A stretch of 64,000 nucleotides of DNA, from positions 8,199,501 to 8,263,500 of the forward strand of contig OU612074.1 of assembly GCA_914767715.1 (NCBI GenBank). Reading direction: 5' to 3'. Within the stretch, counting starts at the first letter, position 1, and each line of letters opens with the position of its first letter. Under the pieces are notes generated by a model that had not been told where the DNA came from, ran no database searches, and worked only from the letters and a program-made list of their open reading frames with translations. The position numbers were made by a program, and so were the translations under genes. Positions 12,108 through 23,162 of the stretch are shown piece after piece. The DNA comes from Membranipora membranacea. Its lineage: Eukaryota; Bryozoa; Gymnolaemata; Cheilostomatida; Membraniporidae.

Positions 12108-12777
12108 GTAAAAAATTAAATCTCTGTCGCAATCATACCTTACTCCGACCAGTTCAAACCCCCAAGGACCTTATTTAAAATCCAGAATATGGAGATCCTC
12201 GGATAACCTGGTGGCTAATTAAGCTGACTTTAAATTTTCAAAAATATACCAAGGGTGGGTATCATGGTTTTTTTTCGCTCGGGTCAAAAAATAGATTTGT
12301 TTCCAACCTACCTCATAAGGAGGAGCAACTCCTGCTTGTCTCAAATCTGAAATCCGTTTGGCTCTGTGGGTCTCCTTTCTCCAACAGCGCCAGCTTTAAC
12401 GACGTCCACCTTCACACTAAAAAAAACATGCCAAACGGCAGCAGTAAAAAATTGAATTTCTGTCGCAATCATACCTAACTCCGACCAGTTCAAGCCCCCA
12501 AGGACCTTATTTAAAATCCAGAATATGGAGATCCTCGGATAACCTGGTGGCTAATTAAGCTGACTTTAAATTTTCAAAAATAAACCAAGGGTGGGTATCA
12601 TGGTTTTTTTCGCTCGGGTCAAAAAATAGATTTGCTTCCAACCTACCTCATAAGGAGGAGCAACTCCTGCTTGTCTCAAATCTGAAATCCGTTTGGCTCT
12701 GTGGGTCTCCGTTCTCCGTCAGCGCCAGCTTTAACGACGTCCACTTTCACACTAAAAAAACATGCCAAACGGCAGCA
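12108..12777 (+). repeat. Recurring dimer x-y, copy 4 (M37-M38)
   Basis: M37 has CTCCTTTCTCCAACAGC and M38 has GAATTTCTG and T7, without the TTCACGCCCC and CGGATCACC marks of copies 2 and 3. It resembles copy 1 more. Confidence 0.8.
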
Positions 12778-13447
12778 GTAAAAAATCAAATCTCTGTCGC
12801 AATCATTCCTAACTCCGACCAGTTCGAGCCCCCAAGGACCTTATTTAAAATCCAGAATATGGAGATCCTCGGATAACCTGGTGGCCAATTAAGCTGACTT
12901 TAAATTTTCAAAAAAAAACCAAGGGTGGGTATCATGGTTTTTTTTCGCTCGGGTCAAAAAATTGATTTGCTTCCAACCTACCTCATAAGGAGGAGCAACT
13001 CCTGCTTGTCTCAAATCTGAAATCCGTTTGGCTCTGTGGGTCTCCGTTCTCCCTCAGCGCCAGCTTTAACGACGTCCACTTTCACACTAAAAAAACATGC
13101 CAAACGGCAGCAGTAAAAAATTAAATCTCTGTCGCAATCATTCCTAACTCCGACCAGTTCAAGCCCCCAAGGACCTTATTTAAAATCCAGAATATGGAGA
13201 TCCTCGGATAACCTGGTGGCTAATTAAGCTGACTTTAAATTTTAAAAAATATACCAAGGGTGGGTATCATGGTTTCTTTTCGCTCGGGTCAAAAAATAGA
13301 TCTGCTTCCAACCTACCTCATAAGGAGGAGCAACTCCTGCTCGTCTCAAATCTGAAATCCGTTTGGCTCTGTGGGTCTCCGTTCTCCGTCAGCGCCAACT
13401 TTAACGACGTCCACTTTCACACTAAAAAAACATGCCAAACGGCAGCA
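12778..13447 (+). repeat. Transition monomers between zones (M39-M40)
   Basis: M39 (12778) is the first monomer with CATTCC, but keeps left-zone marks TTCGAG, GGCCAATT and TTTTCAAAAAAAAACC. M40 (13113) has both right-zone marks, CATTCC and TTTTAAAAAA, with private changes GTTTCTTTTCGC and AGATCTGC. From M41 on the right-zone type prevails. The two diagnostic sites therefore switch in adjacent monomers, after earlier isolated appearances of TTTTAAAAAA in M24 and M31. Confidence 0.85.
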
Positions 13448-15457
13448 GTAAAAAATTAAATCTCTGTCGCAATCATACCTAACTCCGACCAGTTCAAGCC
13501 CCCAAGGACCTTATTTAAAATCCAGAATATGGAGATCCTCGGATAACCTGGTGGCTAATTAAGCTGACTTTAAATTTTAAAAATTATACCAAGGGTGGGT
13601 ATCATGGTTTTTTTTCGCTCGGGTCAAAAAATAGATTTGCTTCCAACCTACCTCATAAGGAGGAGCAACTCCTGCTTGTCTCAAATCTGAAATCCGTTTG
13701 GCTCTGTGGGTCTCCGTTCTCCGTCAGCGCCAGCTTTAACGACGTCCACTTTCACACTAAAAAAACATGCCAAACGGCAGCAGTAAAAAATTAAATCTCT
13801 GTCGCAATCATTCCTAACTCCGACCAGTTCAAGCCCCCAAGGACCTTATTTAAAATCCAGAATATGGAGATCCTCGGATAACCTGGTGGCTAATTAAGCT
13901 GACTTTAAATTTTAAAAAATATACCAAGGGTGGGTATCATGGTTTTTTTTCGCTCGGGTCAAAACATAGATTTGCTTCCAACCTACCTCATAAGGAGGAG
14001 CAACTCCTGCTTGTCTCAAATCTGAAATCCGTTTGGCTCTGTGGGTCTCCGTTCTCCGTCAGCGCCAGCTTTAACGACGTCCACTTTCACACTAAAAAAA
14101 CATGCCAAACGGCAGCAGTAAAAAATTAAATCTCTGTCGCAATCATTCCTAACTCCGACCAGTTCAAGCCCCCAAGGACCTTATTTAAAATCCAGAATAT
14201 GGAGATCCTCGGATAACCTGGTGGCTAATTAAGCTGACTTTAAATTTTAAAAAATATACCAAGGGTGGGTATCATGGTTTTTTTTCGCTCGGGTCAAAAA
14301 ATAGATTTGCTTCCAACCTACCTCATAAGGAGGAGCAACTGCTGCTTGTCTCAAATCTGAAATCCGTTTGGCTCTGTGGGTCTCCGTTCTCCGTCAGCGC
14401 CAGCTTTAACGACGTCCACTTTCACACTAAAAAAACATGCCAAACGGCAGCAGTAAAAAATTAAATCTCTGTCGCAATCATTCCTAACTCCGACCAGTTC
14501 AAGCCCCCAAGGACCTTATTTAAAATCCAGAATATGGAGATCCTCGGATAACCTGGTGGCTAATTAAGCTGACTTTAAATTTTAAAAAATATACCAAGGG
14601 TGGGTATCATGGTTTTTTTTCGCTCGGGTCAAAAAATAGATTTGCTTCCAACCTACCTCATAAGGAGGAGCAACTCCTGCTTGTCTCAAATCTGAAATCC
14701 GTTTGGCTCTGTGGGTCTCCGTTCTCCGTCAGCGCCAGCTTTAACGACGTCCACTTTCACACTAAAAAAACATGCCAAACGGCAGCAGTAAAAAATTAAA
14801 TCTCTGTCGCAATCATTCCTAACTCCGACCAGTTCAAGCCCCCAAGGACCTTATTTAAAATCCAGAATATGGAGATCCTCGGATAACCTGGTGGCTAATT
14901 AAGCTGACTTTAAATTTTAAAAAATATACCAAGGGTGGGTATCATGGTTTTTTTTCGCTCGGGTCAAAAAATAGATTTGCTTCCAACCTACCTCATAAGG
15001 AGGAGCAACTGCTGCTTGTCTCAAATCTGAAATCCGTTTGGCTCTGTGGGTCTCCGTTCTCCGTCAGCGCCAGCTTTAACGACGTCCACTTTCACACTAA
15101 AAAAACATGCCAAACGGCAGCAGTAAAAAATTAAATCTCTGTCGCAATCATTCCTAACTCCGCCCAGTTCAAGCCCCCAAGGACCTTATTTAAAATCCAG
15201 AATATGGAGATCCTCGGATAACCTGGTGGCTAATTAAGCTGACTTTAAATTTTAAAAAATATACCAAGGGTGGGTATCATGGTTTTTTTTCGCTCGGGTC
15301 AAAAAATAGATTTGCTTCCAACCTACCTCATAAGGAGGAGCAACTCCTGCTTGTCTCAAATCTGAAATCCGTTTGGCTCTGTGGGTCTCCGTTCTCCGTC
15401 AGCGCCAGGTTTAACGACGTCCACTTTCACACTAAAAAAACATGCCAAACGGCAGCA
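13448..15457 (+). repeat. Start of the homogenised zone (M41-M46)
   Basis: M41 reads CATACC and TTTTAAAAATTATACC. M42-M46 read CATTCC. M43 and M45 share CAACTGCTGC in place of CAACTCCTGC, two monomers apart, a small two-monomer repeat. M46 has CTCCGCCCAG and GCCAGGTTTAAC. Confidence 0.83.
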
Positions 15458-18137
15458 GTAAAAAATTAAATCTCTGTCGCAATCATACCTAACTCCGACC
15501 AGTTCAAGCCCCCAAGGACCTTATTTAAAATCCAGAATATGGAGATCCTCGGATAACCTGGTGGCTAATTAAGCTGACTTTAAATTTTAAAAAATATACC
15601 AAGGGTGGGTATCATGGTTTTTTTTCGCTCGGGTCAAAAAATAGATTTGCTTCCAACCTACCTCATAAGGAGGAGCAACTCCTGCTTGTCTCAAATCTGA
15701 AATCCGTTTGGCTCTGTGGGTCTCCGTTCTCCGTCAGCGCCAGCTTTAACGACGTCCACTTTCACAGTAAAAAAACATGCCAAACGGCAGCAGTAAAAAA
15801 TTAAATCTCTGTCGCAATCATTCCTAACTCCGACCAGTTCAAGCCCCCAAGGACCTTATTTAAAATCCAGAATATGGAGATCCTCGGATAACCTGGTGGC
15901 TAATTAAGCTGACTTTAAATTTTAAAAAATATACCAAGGGTGGGTATCATGGTTTTTTTTCGCTCGGGTCAAAAAATAGATTTGCTTCCAACCTACCTCA
16001 TAAGGAGGAGCAACTCCTGCTTGTCTCAAATCTGAAATCCGTTTGGCTCTGTGGGTCTCCGTTCTCCGTCAGCGCCAGCTTTAACGACGTCCACTTTCAC
16101 ACTAAAAAAACATGCCAAACGGCAGCAGTAAAAAATTAAATCTCTGTCGCAATCATTCCTAACTCCGACCAGTTCAAGCCCCCAAGGACCTTATTTAAAA
16201 TCCAGAATATGGAGATCCTCGGATAACCTGGTGGCTAATTAAGCTGACTTTAAATTTTTAAAAATATACCAAGGGTGGGTATCATGGTTTTTTTTCGCTC
16301 GGGTCAAAAAATAGATTTGCTTCCAACCTACCTCATAAGGAGGAGCAACTCCTGCTTGTCTCAAATCTGAAATCCGTTTGGCTCTGTGGGTCTCCGTTCT
16401 CCGTCAGCGCCAGCTTTAACGACGTCCACTTTCACACTAAAAAAACATGCCAAACATCAGCAGTAAAAAATTAAATCTCTGTCGCAATCATTCCTAACTC
16501 CGACCAGTTCAAGCCCCCAAGGACCTTATTTAAAAACCAGAATATGGAGATCCTCGGATAACCTGGTGGCTAATTAAGCTGACTTTAAATTTTAAAAAAT
16601 ATACCAAGGGTGGGTATCATGGTTTTTTTTCGCTCGGGTCAAAAAATAGATTTGCTTCCAACCTACCTCATAAGGAGGAGCAACTCCTGCTTGTCTCAAA
16701 TCTGAAATCCGTTTGGCTCTGTGGGTCTCCGTTCTCCGTCAGCGCCAGCTTTAACGACGTCCACTTTCACACTAAAAAAACATGCCAAACGGCAGCAGTA
16801 AAAAATTAAATCTCTGTCGCAATCATTCCTAACTCCGACCAGTTCAAGCCCCCAAGGACCTTATTTAAAATCCAGAATATGGAGACCCTCGGAGAACCTG
16901 GTGGCTAATTAAGCTGACTTTAAATTTTAAAAAATATACCAAGGGTGGGTATCATGGTTTTTTTTCGCTCGGGTCAAAAAATAGATTTGCTTGCAACCTA
17001 CCTCATAAGGAGGAGCAACTCCTGCTTGTCTCAAATCTGAAATCCGTTTGGCTCTGTGGGTCTCCGTTCTCCGTCAGCGCCAGCTTTAACGACGTCCACT
17101 TTCACACTAAAAAAACATTCCAAACGGCAGCAGTAAAAAATTAAATCTCTGTCGCAACCATACCTAACTCCGACCAGTTCAAGCCCCCAAGGACCTTATT
17201 TAAAATCCAGAATATGGAGATCCTCGGATAACCTGGTGGCTAATTAAGCTGACTTTAAATTTTAAAAAATATACCAAGGGTGGGTATCATGGTTTTTTTT
17301 CGCTCGGGTCAAAAAATAGATTTGCTTCCAACCTACCTCATAAGGAGGAGCAACTCCTGCTTGTCTCAAATCTGAAATCCGTTTGGCTCTGTGGGTCTCC
17401 GTTCTTCGTCAGGGCCAGCTTTAACGACGTCCACTTTCACAGTAAAAAAACATGCCAAACGGCAGCAGTAAAAAATTAAATCTCTGTCGCAATCATTCCT
17501 AACTCCGACCAGTTCAAGCCCCCAAGGACCTTATTTAAAATCCAGAATATGGAGATCCTCGGATAACCTGGTGGCTAATTAAGCTGACTTTAAATTTTCA
17601 AAAATATACCAAGGGTGGGTATCATGGTTTTTTTTCGCTCGGGTCAAAAAATAGATTTGCTTCCAACCTACCTCATAAGGAGGAGCAACTCCTGCTTGTC
17701 TCAAATCTGAAATCCGTTTGGCTCTGTGGGTCTCCGTTCTCCGTCAGCGCCAGCTTTAACGACGTCCACTTTCACACTAAAAAAACATGCCAAACGGCAG
17801 CAGTAAAAAATTAAATCTCTGTCGCAATCATACCTAACTCCGACCAGTTCAAGCCCCCAAGGACCTTATTTAAAATCCAGAATATGGAGATCCTCGGATA
17901 ACCTGGTGGCTAATTAAGCTGACTTTAAATTTTAAAAAATATACCAAGGGTGGGTATCATGGTTTTTTTTCGCTCGGGTCAAAAAATAGATTTGCTTCCA
18001 ACCTACCTCATAAGGAGGAGCAACTCCTGCTTGTCTCAAATCTGAAATCCGTTTGGCTCTGTGGGTCTCCGTTCTCCGTCAGCGCCAGCTTTAACGACGT
18101 CCACTTTCACACTAAAAAAACATGCCAAACGGCAGCA
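15458..18137 (+). repeat. Eight-monomer higher-order repeat, copy 1 (M47-M54)
   Basis: The order of marks is: M47 CATACC with CACAGT; M48 plain; M49 ATTTTTAAAAAT and CAAACATCAGC; M50 TTAAAAACCAG; M51 GACCCTCGGAGAACC, CTTGCAACC and CATTCCAAAC; M52 CAACCATACC, TTCTTCGTCAGGGCC and CACAGT; M53 TTTTCAAAAA; M54 CATACC with CACACT. The same series follows at 18138 (one monomer short) and 20483. Confidence 0.92.
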
Positions 18138-18472
18138 GTAAAAAATTAAATCTCTGTCGCAATCATACCTAACTCCGACCAGTTCAAGCCCCCAAGGACC
18201 TTATTTAAAATCCAGAATATGGAGATCCTCGGATAACCTGGTGGCTAATTAAGCTGACTTTAAATTTTAAAAAATATACCAAGGGTGGGTATCATGGTTT
18301 TTTTTCGCTCGGGTCAAAAAATAGATTTGCTTCCAACCTACCTCATAAGGAGGAGCAACTCCTGCTTGTCTCAAATCTGAAATCCGTTTGGCTCTGTGGG
18401 TCTCCGTTCTCCGTCAGCGCCAGCTTTAACGACGTCCACTTTCACACTAAAAAAACATGCCAAACGGCAGCA
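18138..18472 (+). repeat. Hybrid monomer M55
   Basis: The left end matches the M47/M62 type (CATACC) and the right end matches the M48/M63 type (CACACT). The join must lie between about 18170 and 18440. Length is exactly 335 bp, so the exchange was in register. A single back-mutation of CACAGT to CACACT, followed by loss of the next monomer, would give the same sequence. Confidence 0.65.
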
Positions 18473-20482
18473 GTAAAAAATTAAATCTCTGTCGCAATCA
18501 TTCCTAACTCCGACCAGTTCAAGCCCCCAAGGACCTTATTTAAAATCCAGAATATGGAGATCCTCGGATAACCTGGTGGCTAATTAAGCTGACTTTAAAT
18601 TTTTAAAAATATACCAAGGGTGGGTATCATGGTTTTTTTTCGCTCGGGTCAAAAAATAGATTTGCTTCCAACCTACCTCATAAGGAGGAGCAACTCCTGC
18701 TTGTCTCAAATCTGAAATCCGTTTGGCTCTGTGGGTCTCCGTTCTCCGTCAGCGCCAGCTTTAACGACGTCCACTTTCACACTAAAAAAACATGCCAAAC
18801 ATCAGCAGTAAAAAATTAAATCTCTGTCGCAATCATTCCTAACTCCGACCAGTTCAAGCCCCCAAGGACCTTATTTAAAAACCAGAATATGGAGATCCTC
18901 GGATAACCTGGTGGCTAATTAAGCTGACTTTAAATTTTAAAAAATATACCAAGGGTGGGTATCATGGTTTTTTTTCGCTCGGGTCAAAAAATAGATTTGC
19001 TTCCAACCTACCTCATAAGGAGGAGCAACTCCTGCTTGTCTCAAATCTGAAATCCGTTTGGCTCTGTGGGTCTCCGGTCTCCGTCAGCGCCAGCTTTAAC
19101 GACGTCCACTTTCACACTAAAAAAACATGCCAAACGGCAGCAGTAAAAAATTAAATCTCTGTCGCAATCATTCCTAACTCCGACCAGTTCAAGCCCCCAA
19201 GGACCTTATTTAAAATCCAGAATATGGAGACCCTCGGAGAACCTGGTGGCTAATTAAGCTGACTTTAAATTTTAAAAAATATACCAAGGGTGGGTATCAT
19301 GGTTTTTTTTCGCTCGGGTCAAAAAATAGATTTGCTTGCAACCTACCTCATAAGGAGGAGCAACTCCTGCTTGTCTCAAATCTGAAATCCGTTTGGCTCT
19401 GTGGGTCTCCGTTCTCCGTCAGCGCCAGCTTTAACGACGTCCACTTTCACACTAAAAAAACATTCCAAACGGCAGCAGTAAAAAATTAAATCTCTGTCGC
19501 AACCATACCTAACTCCGACCAGTTCAAGCCCCCAAGGACCTTATTTAAAATCCAGAATATGGAGATCCTCGGATAACCTGGTGGCTAATTAAGCTGACTT
19601 TAAATTTTAAAAAATATACCAAGGGTGGGTATCATGGTTTTTTTTCGCTCGGGTCAAAAAATAGATTTGCTTCCAACCTACCTCATAAGGAGGAGCAACT
19701 CCTGCTTGTCTCAAATCTGAAATCCGTTTGGCTCTGTGGGTCTCCGTTCTTCGTCAGGGCCAGCTTTAACGACGTCCACTTTCACAGTAAAAAAACATGC
19801 CAAACGGCAGCAGTAAAAAATTAAATCTCTGTCGCAATCATTCCTAACTCCGACCAGTTCAAGCCCCCAAGGACCTTATTTAAAATCCAGAATATGGAGA
19901 TCCTCGGATAACCTGGTGGCTAATTAAGCTGACTTTAAATTTTCAAAAATATACCAAGGGTGGGTATCATGGTTTTTTTTCGCTCGGGTCAAAAAATAGA
20001 TTTGCTTCCAACCTACCTCATAAGGAGGAGCAACTCCTGCTTGTCTCAAATCTGAAATCCGTTTGGCTCTGTGGGTCTCCGTTCTCCGTCAGCGCCAGCT
20101 TTAACGACGTCCACTTTCACACTAAAAAAACATGCCAAACGGCAGCAGTAAAAAATTAAATCTCTGTCGCAATCATACCTAACTCCGACCAGTTCAAGCC
20201 CCCAAGGACCTTATTTAAAATCCAGAATATGGAGATCCTCGGATAACCTGGTGGCTAATTAAGCTGACTTTAAATTTTAAAAAATATACCAAGGGTGGGT
20301 ATCATGGTTTTTTTTCGCTCGGGTCAAAAAATAGATTTGCTTCCAACCTACCTCATAAGGAGGAGCAACTCCTGCTTGTCTCAAATCTGAAATCCGTTTG
20401 GCTCTGTGGGTCTCCGTTCTCCGTCAGCGCCAGCTTTAACGACGTCCACTTTCACACTAAAAAAACATGCCAAACGGCAGCA
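18138..20482 (+). repeat. Seven-monomer version of the repeat, copy 2 (M55-M61)
   Basis: M56-M61 repeat M49-M54 mark for mark, with a private CTCCGGTCTCC in M57. Only one monomer, M55, stands where the other copies have two (M47-M48 and M62-M63). M55 has CATACC at its left end and CACACT at its right end, as expected of a fusion of those two types. Confidence 0.9.
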
Positions 20483-23162
20483 GTAAAAAATTAAATCTCT
20501 GTCGCAATCATACCTAACTCCGACCAGTTCAAGCCCCCAAGGACCTTATTTAAAATCCAGAATATGGAGATCCTCGGATAACCTGGTGGCTAATTAAGCT
20601 GACTTTAAATTTTAAAAAATATACCAAGGGTGGGTATCATGGTTTTTTTTCGCTCGGGTCAAAAAATAGATTTGCTTCCAACCTACCTCATAAGGAGGAG
20701 CAACTCCTGCTTGTCTCAAATCTGAAATCCGTTTGGCTCTGTGGGTCTCCGTTCTCCGTCAGCGCCAGCTTTAACGACGTCCACTTTCACAGTAAAAAAA
20801 CATGCCAAACGGCAGCAGTAAAAAATTAAATCTCTGTCGCAATCATTCCTAACTCCGACCAGTTCAAGCCCCCAAGGACCTTATTTAAAATCCAGAATAT
20901 GGAGATCCTCGGATAACCTGGTGGCTAATTAAGCTGACTTTAAATTTTAAAAAATATACCAAGGGTGGGTATCATGGTTTTTTTTCGCTCGGGTCAAAAA
21001 ATAGATTTGCTTCCAACCTACCTCATAAGGAGGAGCAACTCCTGCTTGTCTCAAATCTGAAATCCGTTTGGCTCTGTGGGTCTCCGTTCTCCGTCAGCGC
21101 CAGCTTTAACGACGTCCACTTTCACACTAAAAAAACATGCCAAACGGCAGCAGTAAAAAATTAAATCTCTGTCGCAATCATTCCTAACTCCGACCAGTTC
21201 AAGCCCCCAAGGACCTTATTTAAAATCCAGAATATGGAGATCCTCGGATAACCTGGTGGCTAATTAAGCTGACTTTAAATTTTTAAAAATATACCAAGGG
21301 TGGGTATCATGGTTTTTTTTCGCTCGGGTCAAAAAATAGATTTGCTTCCAACCTACCTCATAAGGAGGAGCAACTCCTGCTTGTCTCAAATCTGAAATCC
21401 GTTTGGCTCTGTGGGTCTCCGTTCTCCGTCAGCGCCAGCTTTAACGACGTCCACTTTCACACTAAAAAAACATGCCAAACATCAGCAGTAAAAAATTAAA
21501 TCTCTGTCGCAATCATTCCTAACTCCGACCAGTTCAAGCCCCCAAGGACCTTATTTAAAAACCAGAATATGGAGATCCTCGGATAACCTGGTGGCTAATT
21601 AAGCTGACTTTAAATTTTAAAAAATATACCAAGGGTGGGTATCATGGTTTTTTTTCGCTCGGGTCAAAAAATAGATTTGCTTCCAACCTACCTCATAAGG
21701 AGGAGCAACTCCTGCTTGTCTCAAATCTGAAATCCGTTTGGCTCTGTGGGTCTCCGTTCTCCGTCAGCGCCAGCTTTAACGACGTCCACTTTCACACTAA
21801 AAAAACATGCCAAACGGCAGCAGTAAAAAATTAAATCTCTGTCGCAATCATTCCTAACTCCGACCAGTTCAAGCCCCCAAGGACCTTATTTAAAATCCAG
21901 AATATGGAGACCCTCGGAGAACCTGGTGGCTAATTAAGCTGACTTTAAATTTTAAAAAATATACCAAGGGTGGGTATCATGGTTTTTTTTCGCTCGGGTC
22001 AAAAAATAGATTTGCTTGCAACCTACCTCATAAGGAGGAGCAACTCCTGCTTGTCTCAAATCTGAAATCCGTTTGGCTCTGTGGGTCTCCGTTCTCCGTC
22101 AGCGCCAGCTTTAACGACGTCCACTTTCACACTAAAAAAACATTCCAAACGGCAGCAGTAAAAAATTAAATCTCTGTCGCAACCATACCTAACTCCGACC
22201 AGTTCAAGCCCCCAAGGACCTTATTTAAAATCCAGAATATGGAGATCCTCGGATAACCTGGTGGCTAATTAAGCTGACTTTAAATTTTAAAAAATATACC
22301 AAGGGTGGGTATCATGGTTTTTTTTCGCTCGGGTCAAAAAATAGATTTGCTTCCAACCTACCTCATAAGGAGGAGCAACTCCTGCTTGTCTCAAATCTGA
22401 AATCCGTTTGGCTCTGTGGGTCTCCGTTCTTCGTCAGGGCCAGCTTTAACGACGTCCACTTTCACAGTAAAAAAACATGCCAAACGGCAGCAGTAAAAAA
22501 TTAAATCTCTGTCGCAATCATTCCTAACTCCGACCAGTTCAAGCCCCCAAGGACCTTATTTAAAATCCAGAATATGGAGATCCTCGGATAACCTGGTGGC
22601 TAATTAAGCTGACTTTAAATTTTCAAAAATATACCAAGGGTGGGTATCATGGTTTTTTTTCGCTCGGGTCAAAAAATAGATTTGCTTCCAACCTACCTCA
22701 TAAGGAGGAGCAACTCCTGCTTGTCTCAAATCTGAAATCCGTTTGGCTCTGTGGGTCTCCGTTCTCCGTCAGCGCCAGCTTTAACGACGTCCACTTTCAC
22801 ACTAAAAAAACATGCCAAACGGCAGCAGTAAAAAATTAAATCTCTGTCGCAATCATTCCTAACTCCGACCAGTTCAAGCCCCCAAGGACCTTATTTAAAA
22901 TCCAGAATATGGAGATCCTCGGATAACCTGGTGGCTAATTAAGCTGACTTTAAATTTTAAAAAATATACCAAGGGTGGGTATCATGGTTTTTTTTCGCTC
23001 GGGTCAAAAAATAGATTTGCTTCCAACCTACCTCATAAGGAGGAGCAACTCCTGCTTGTCTCAAATCTGAAATCCGTTTGGCTCTGTGGGTCTCCGTTCT
23101 CCGTCAGCGCCAGCTTTAACGACGTCCACTTTCACACTAAAAAAACATGCCAAACGGCAGCA
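20483..23162 (+). repeat. Eight-monomer higher-order repeat, copy 3 (M62-M69)
   Basis: M62-M68 match M47-M53 in order, including CAAACATCAGC at the end of M64, TTAAAAACCAG in M65, GACCCTCGGAGAACC in M66 and TTCTTCGTCAGGGCC in M67. M69 reads CATTCC where M54 and M61 read CATACC, so the match ends there. Confidence 0.9.

Larger units (their letters stand above)
1..12777 (+). repeat. Left zone: diverged, indel-rich part of the array (M1-M38)
   Basis: Thirty-eight monomers start at 1, 336, 671, 1007, 1346, 1681, 2016, 2351, 2686, 3022, 3362, 3697, 4036, 4372, 4711, 5046, 5389, 5725, 6060, 6396, 6735, 7070, 7413, 7749, 8085, 8419, 8755, 9090, 9426, 9761, 10096, 10432, 10767, 11102, 11437, 11773, 12108 and 12444. 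Lengths run from 334 to 343 bp. Nearly all read CATACC where the right zone mostly reads CATTCC, and most read TTTTCAAAAA in the AT core (M24 and M31 already have TTTTAAAAAA). Neighbouring monomers differ at many sites, while monomers six or seven apart match closely, which is higher-order structure. Confidence 0.92.
9761..12777 (+). repeat. Nine-monomer segment (M30-M38)
   Basis: The segment opens with the GGCCAATT/poly-A monomer M30 (9761). The next such monomer is M39 (12778), 3017 bp or nine monomers later. Inside, M33-M37 are less structured: GCCAAAAGGC before M33 and M36, TAAAAATGAAATC in M34, AATCTTATTCGC and a T9 run in M35, TCAAACCCCC and CTCCAACAGC in M37. M38 is another GAATTTCTG type with T7. 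Confidence 0.82.
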
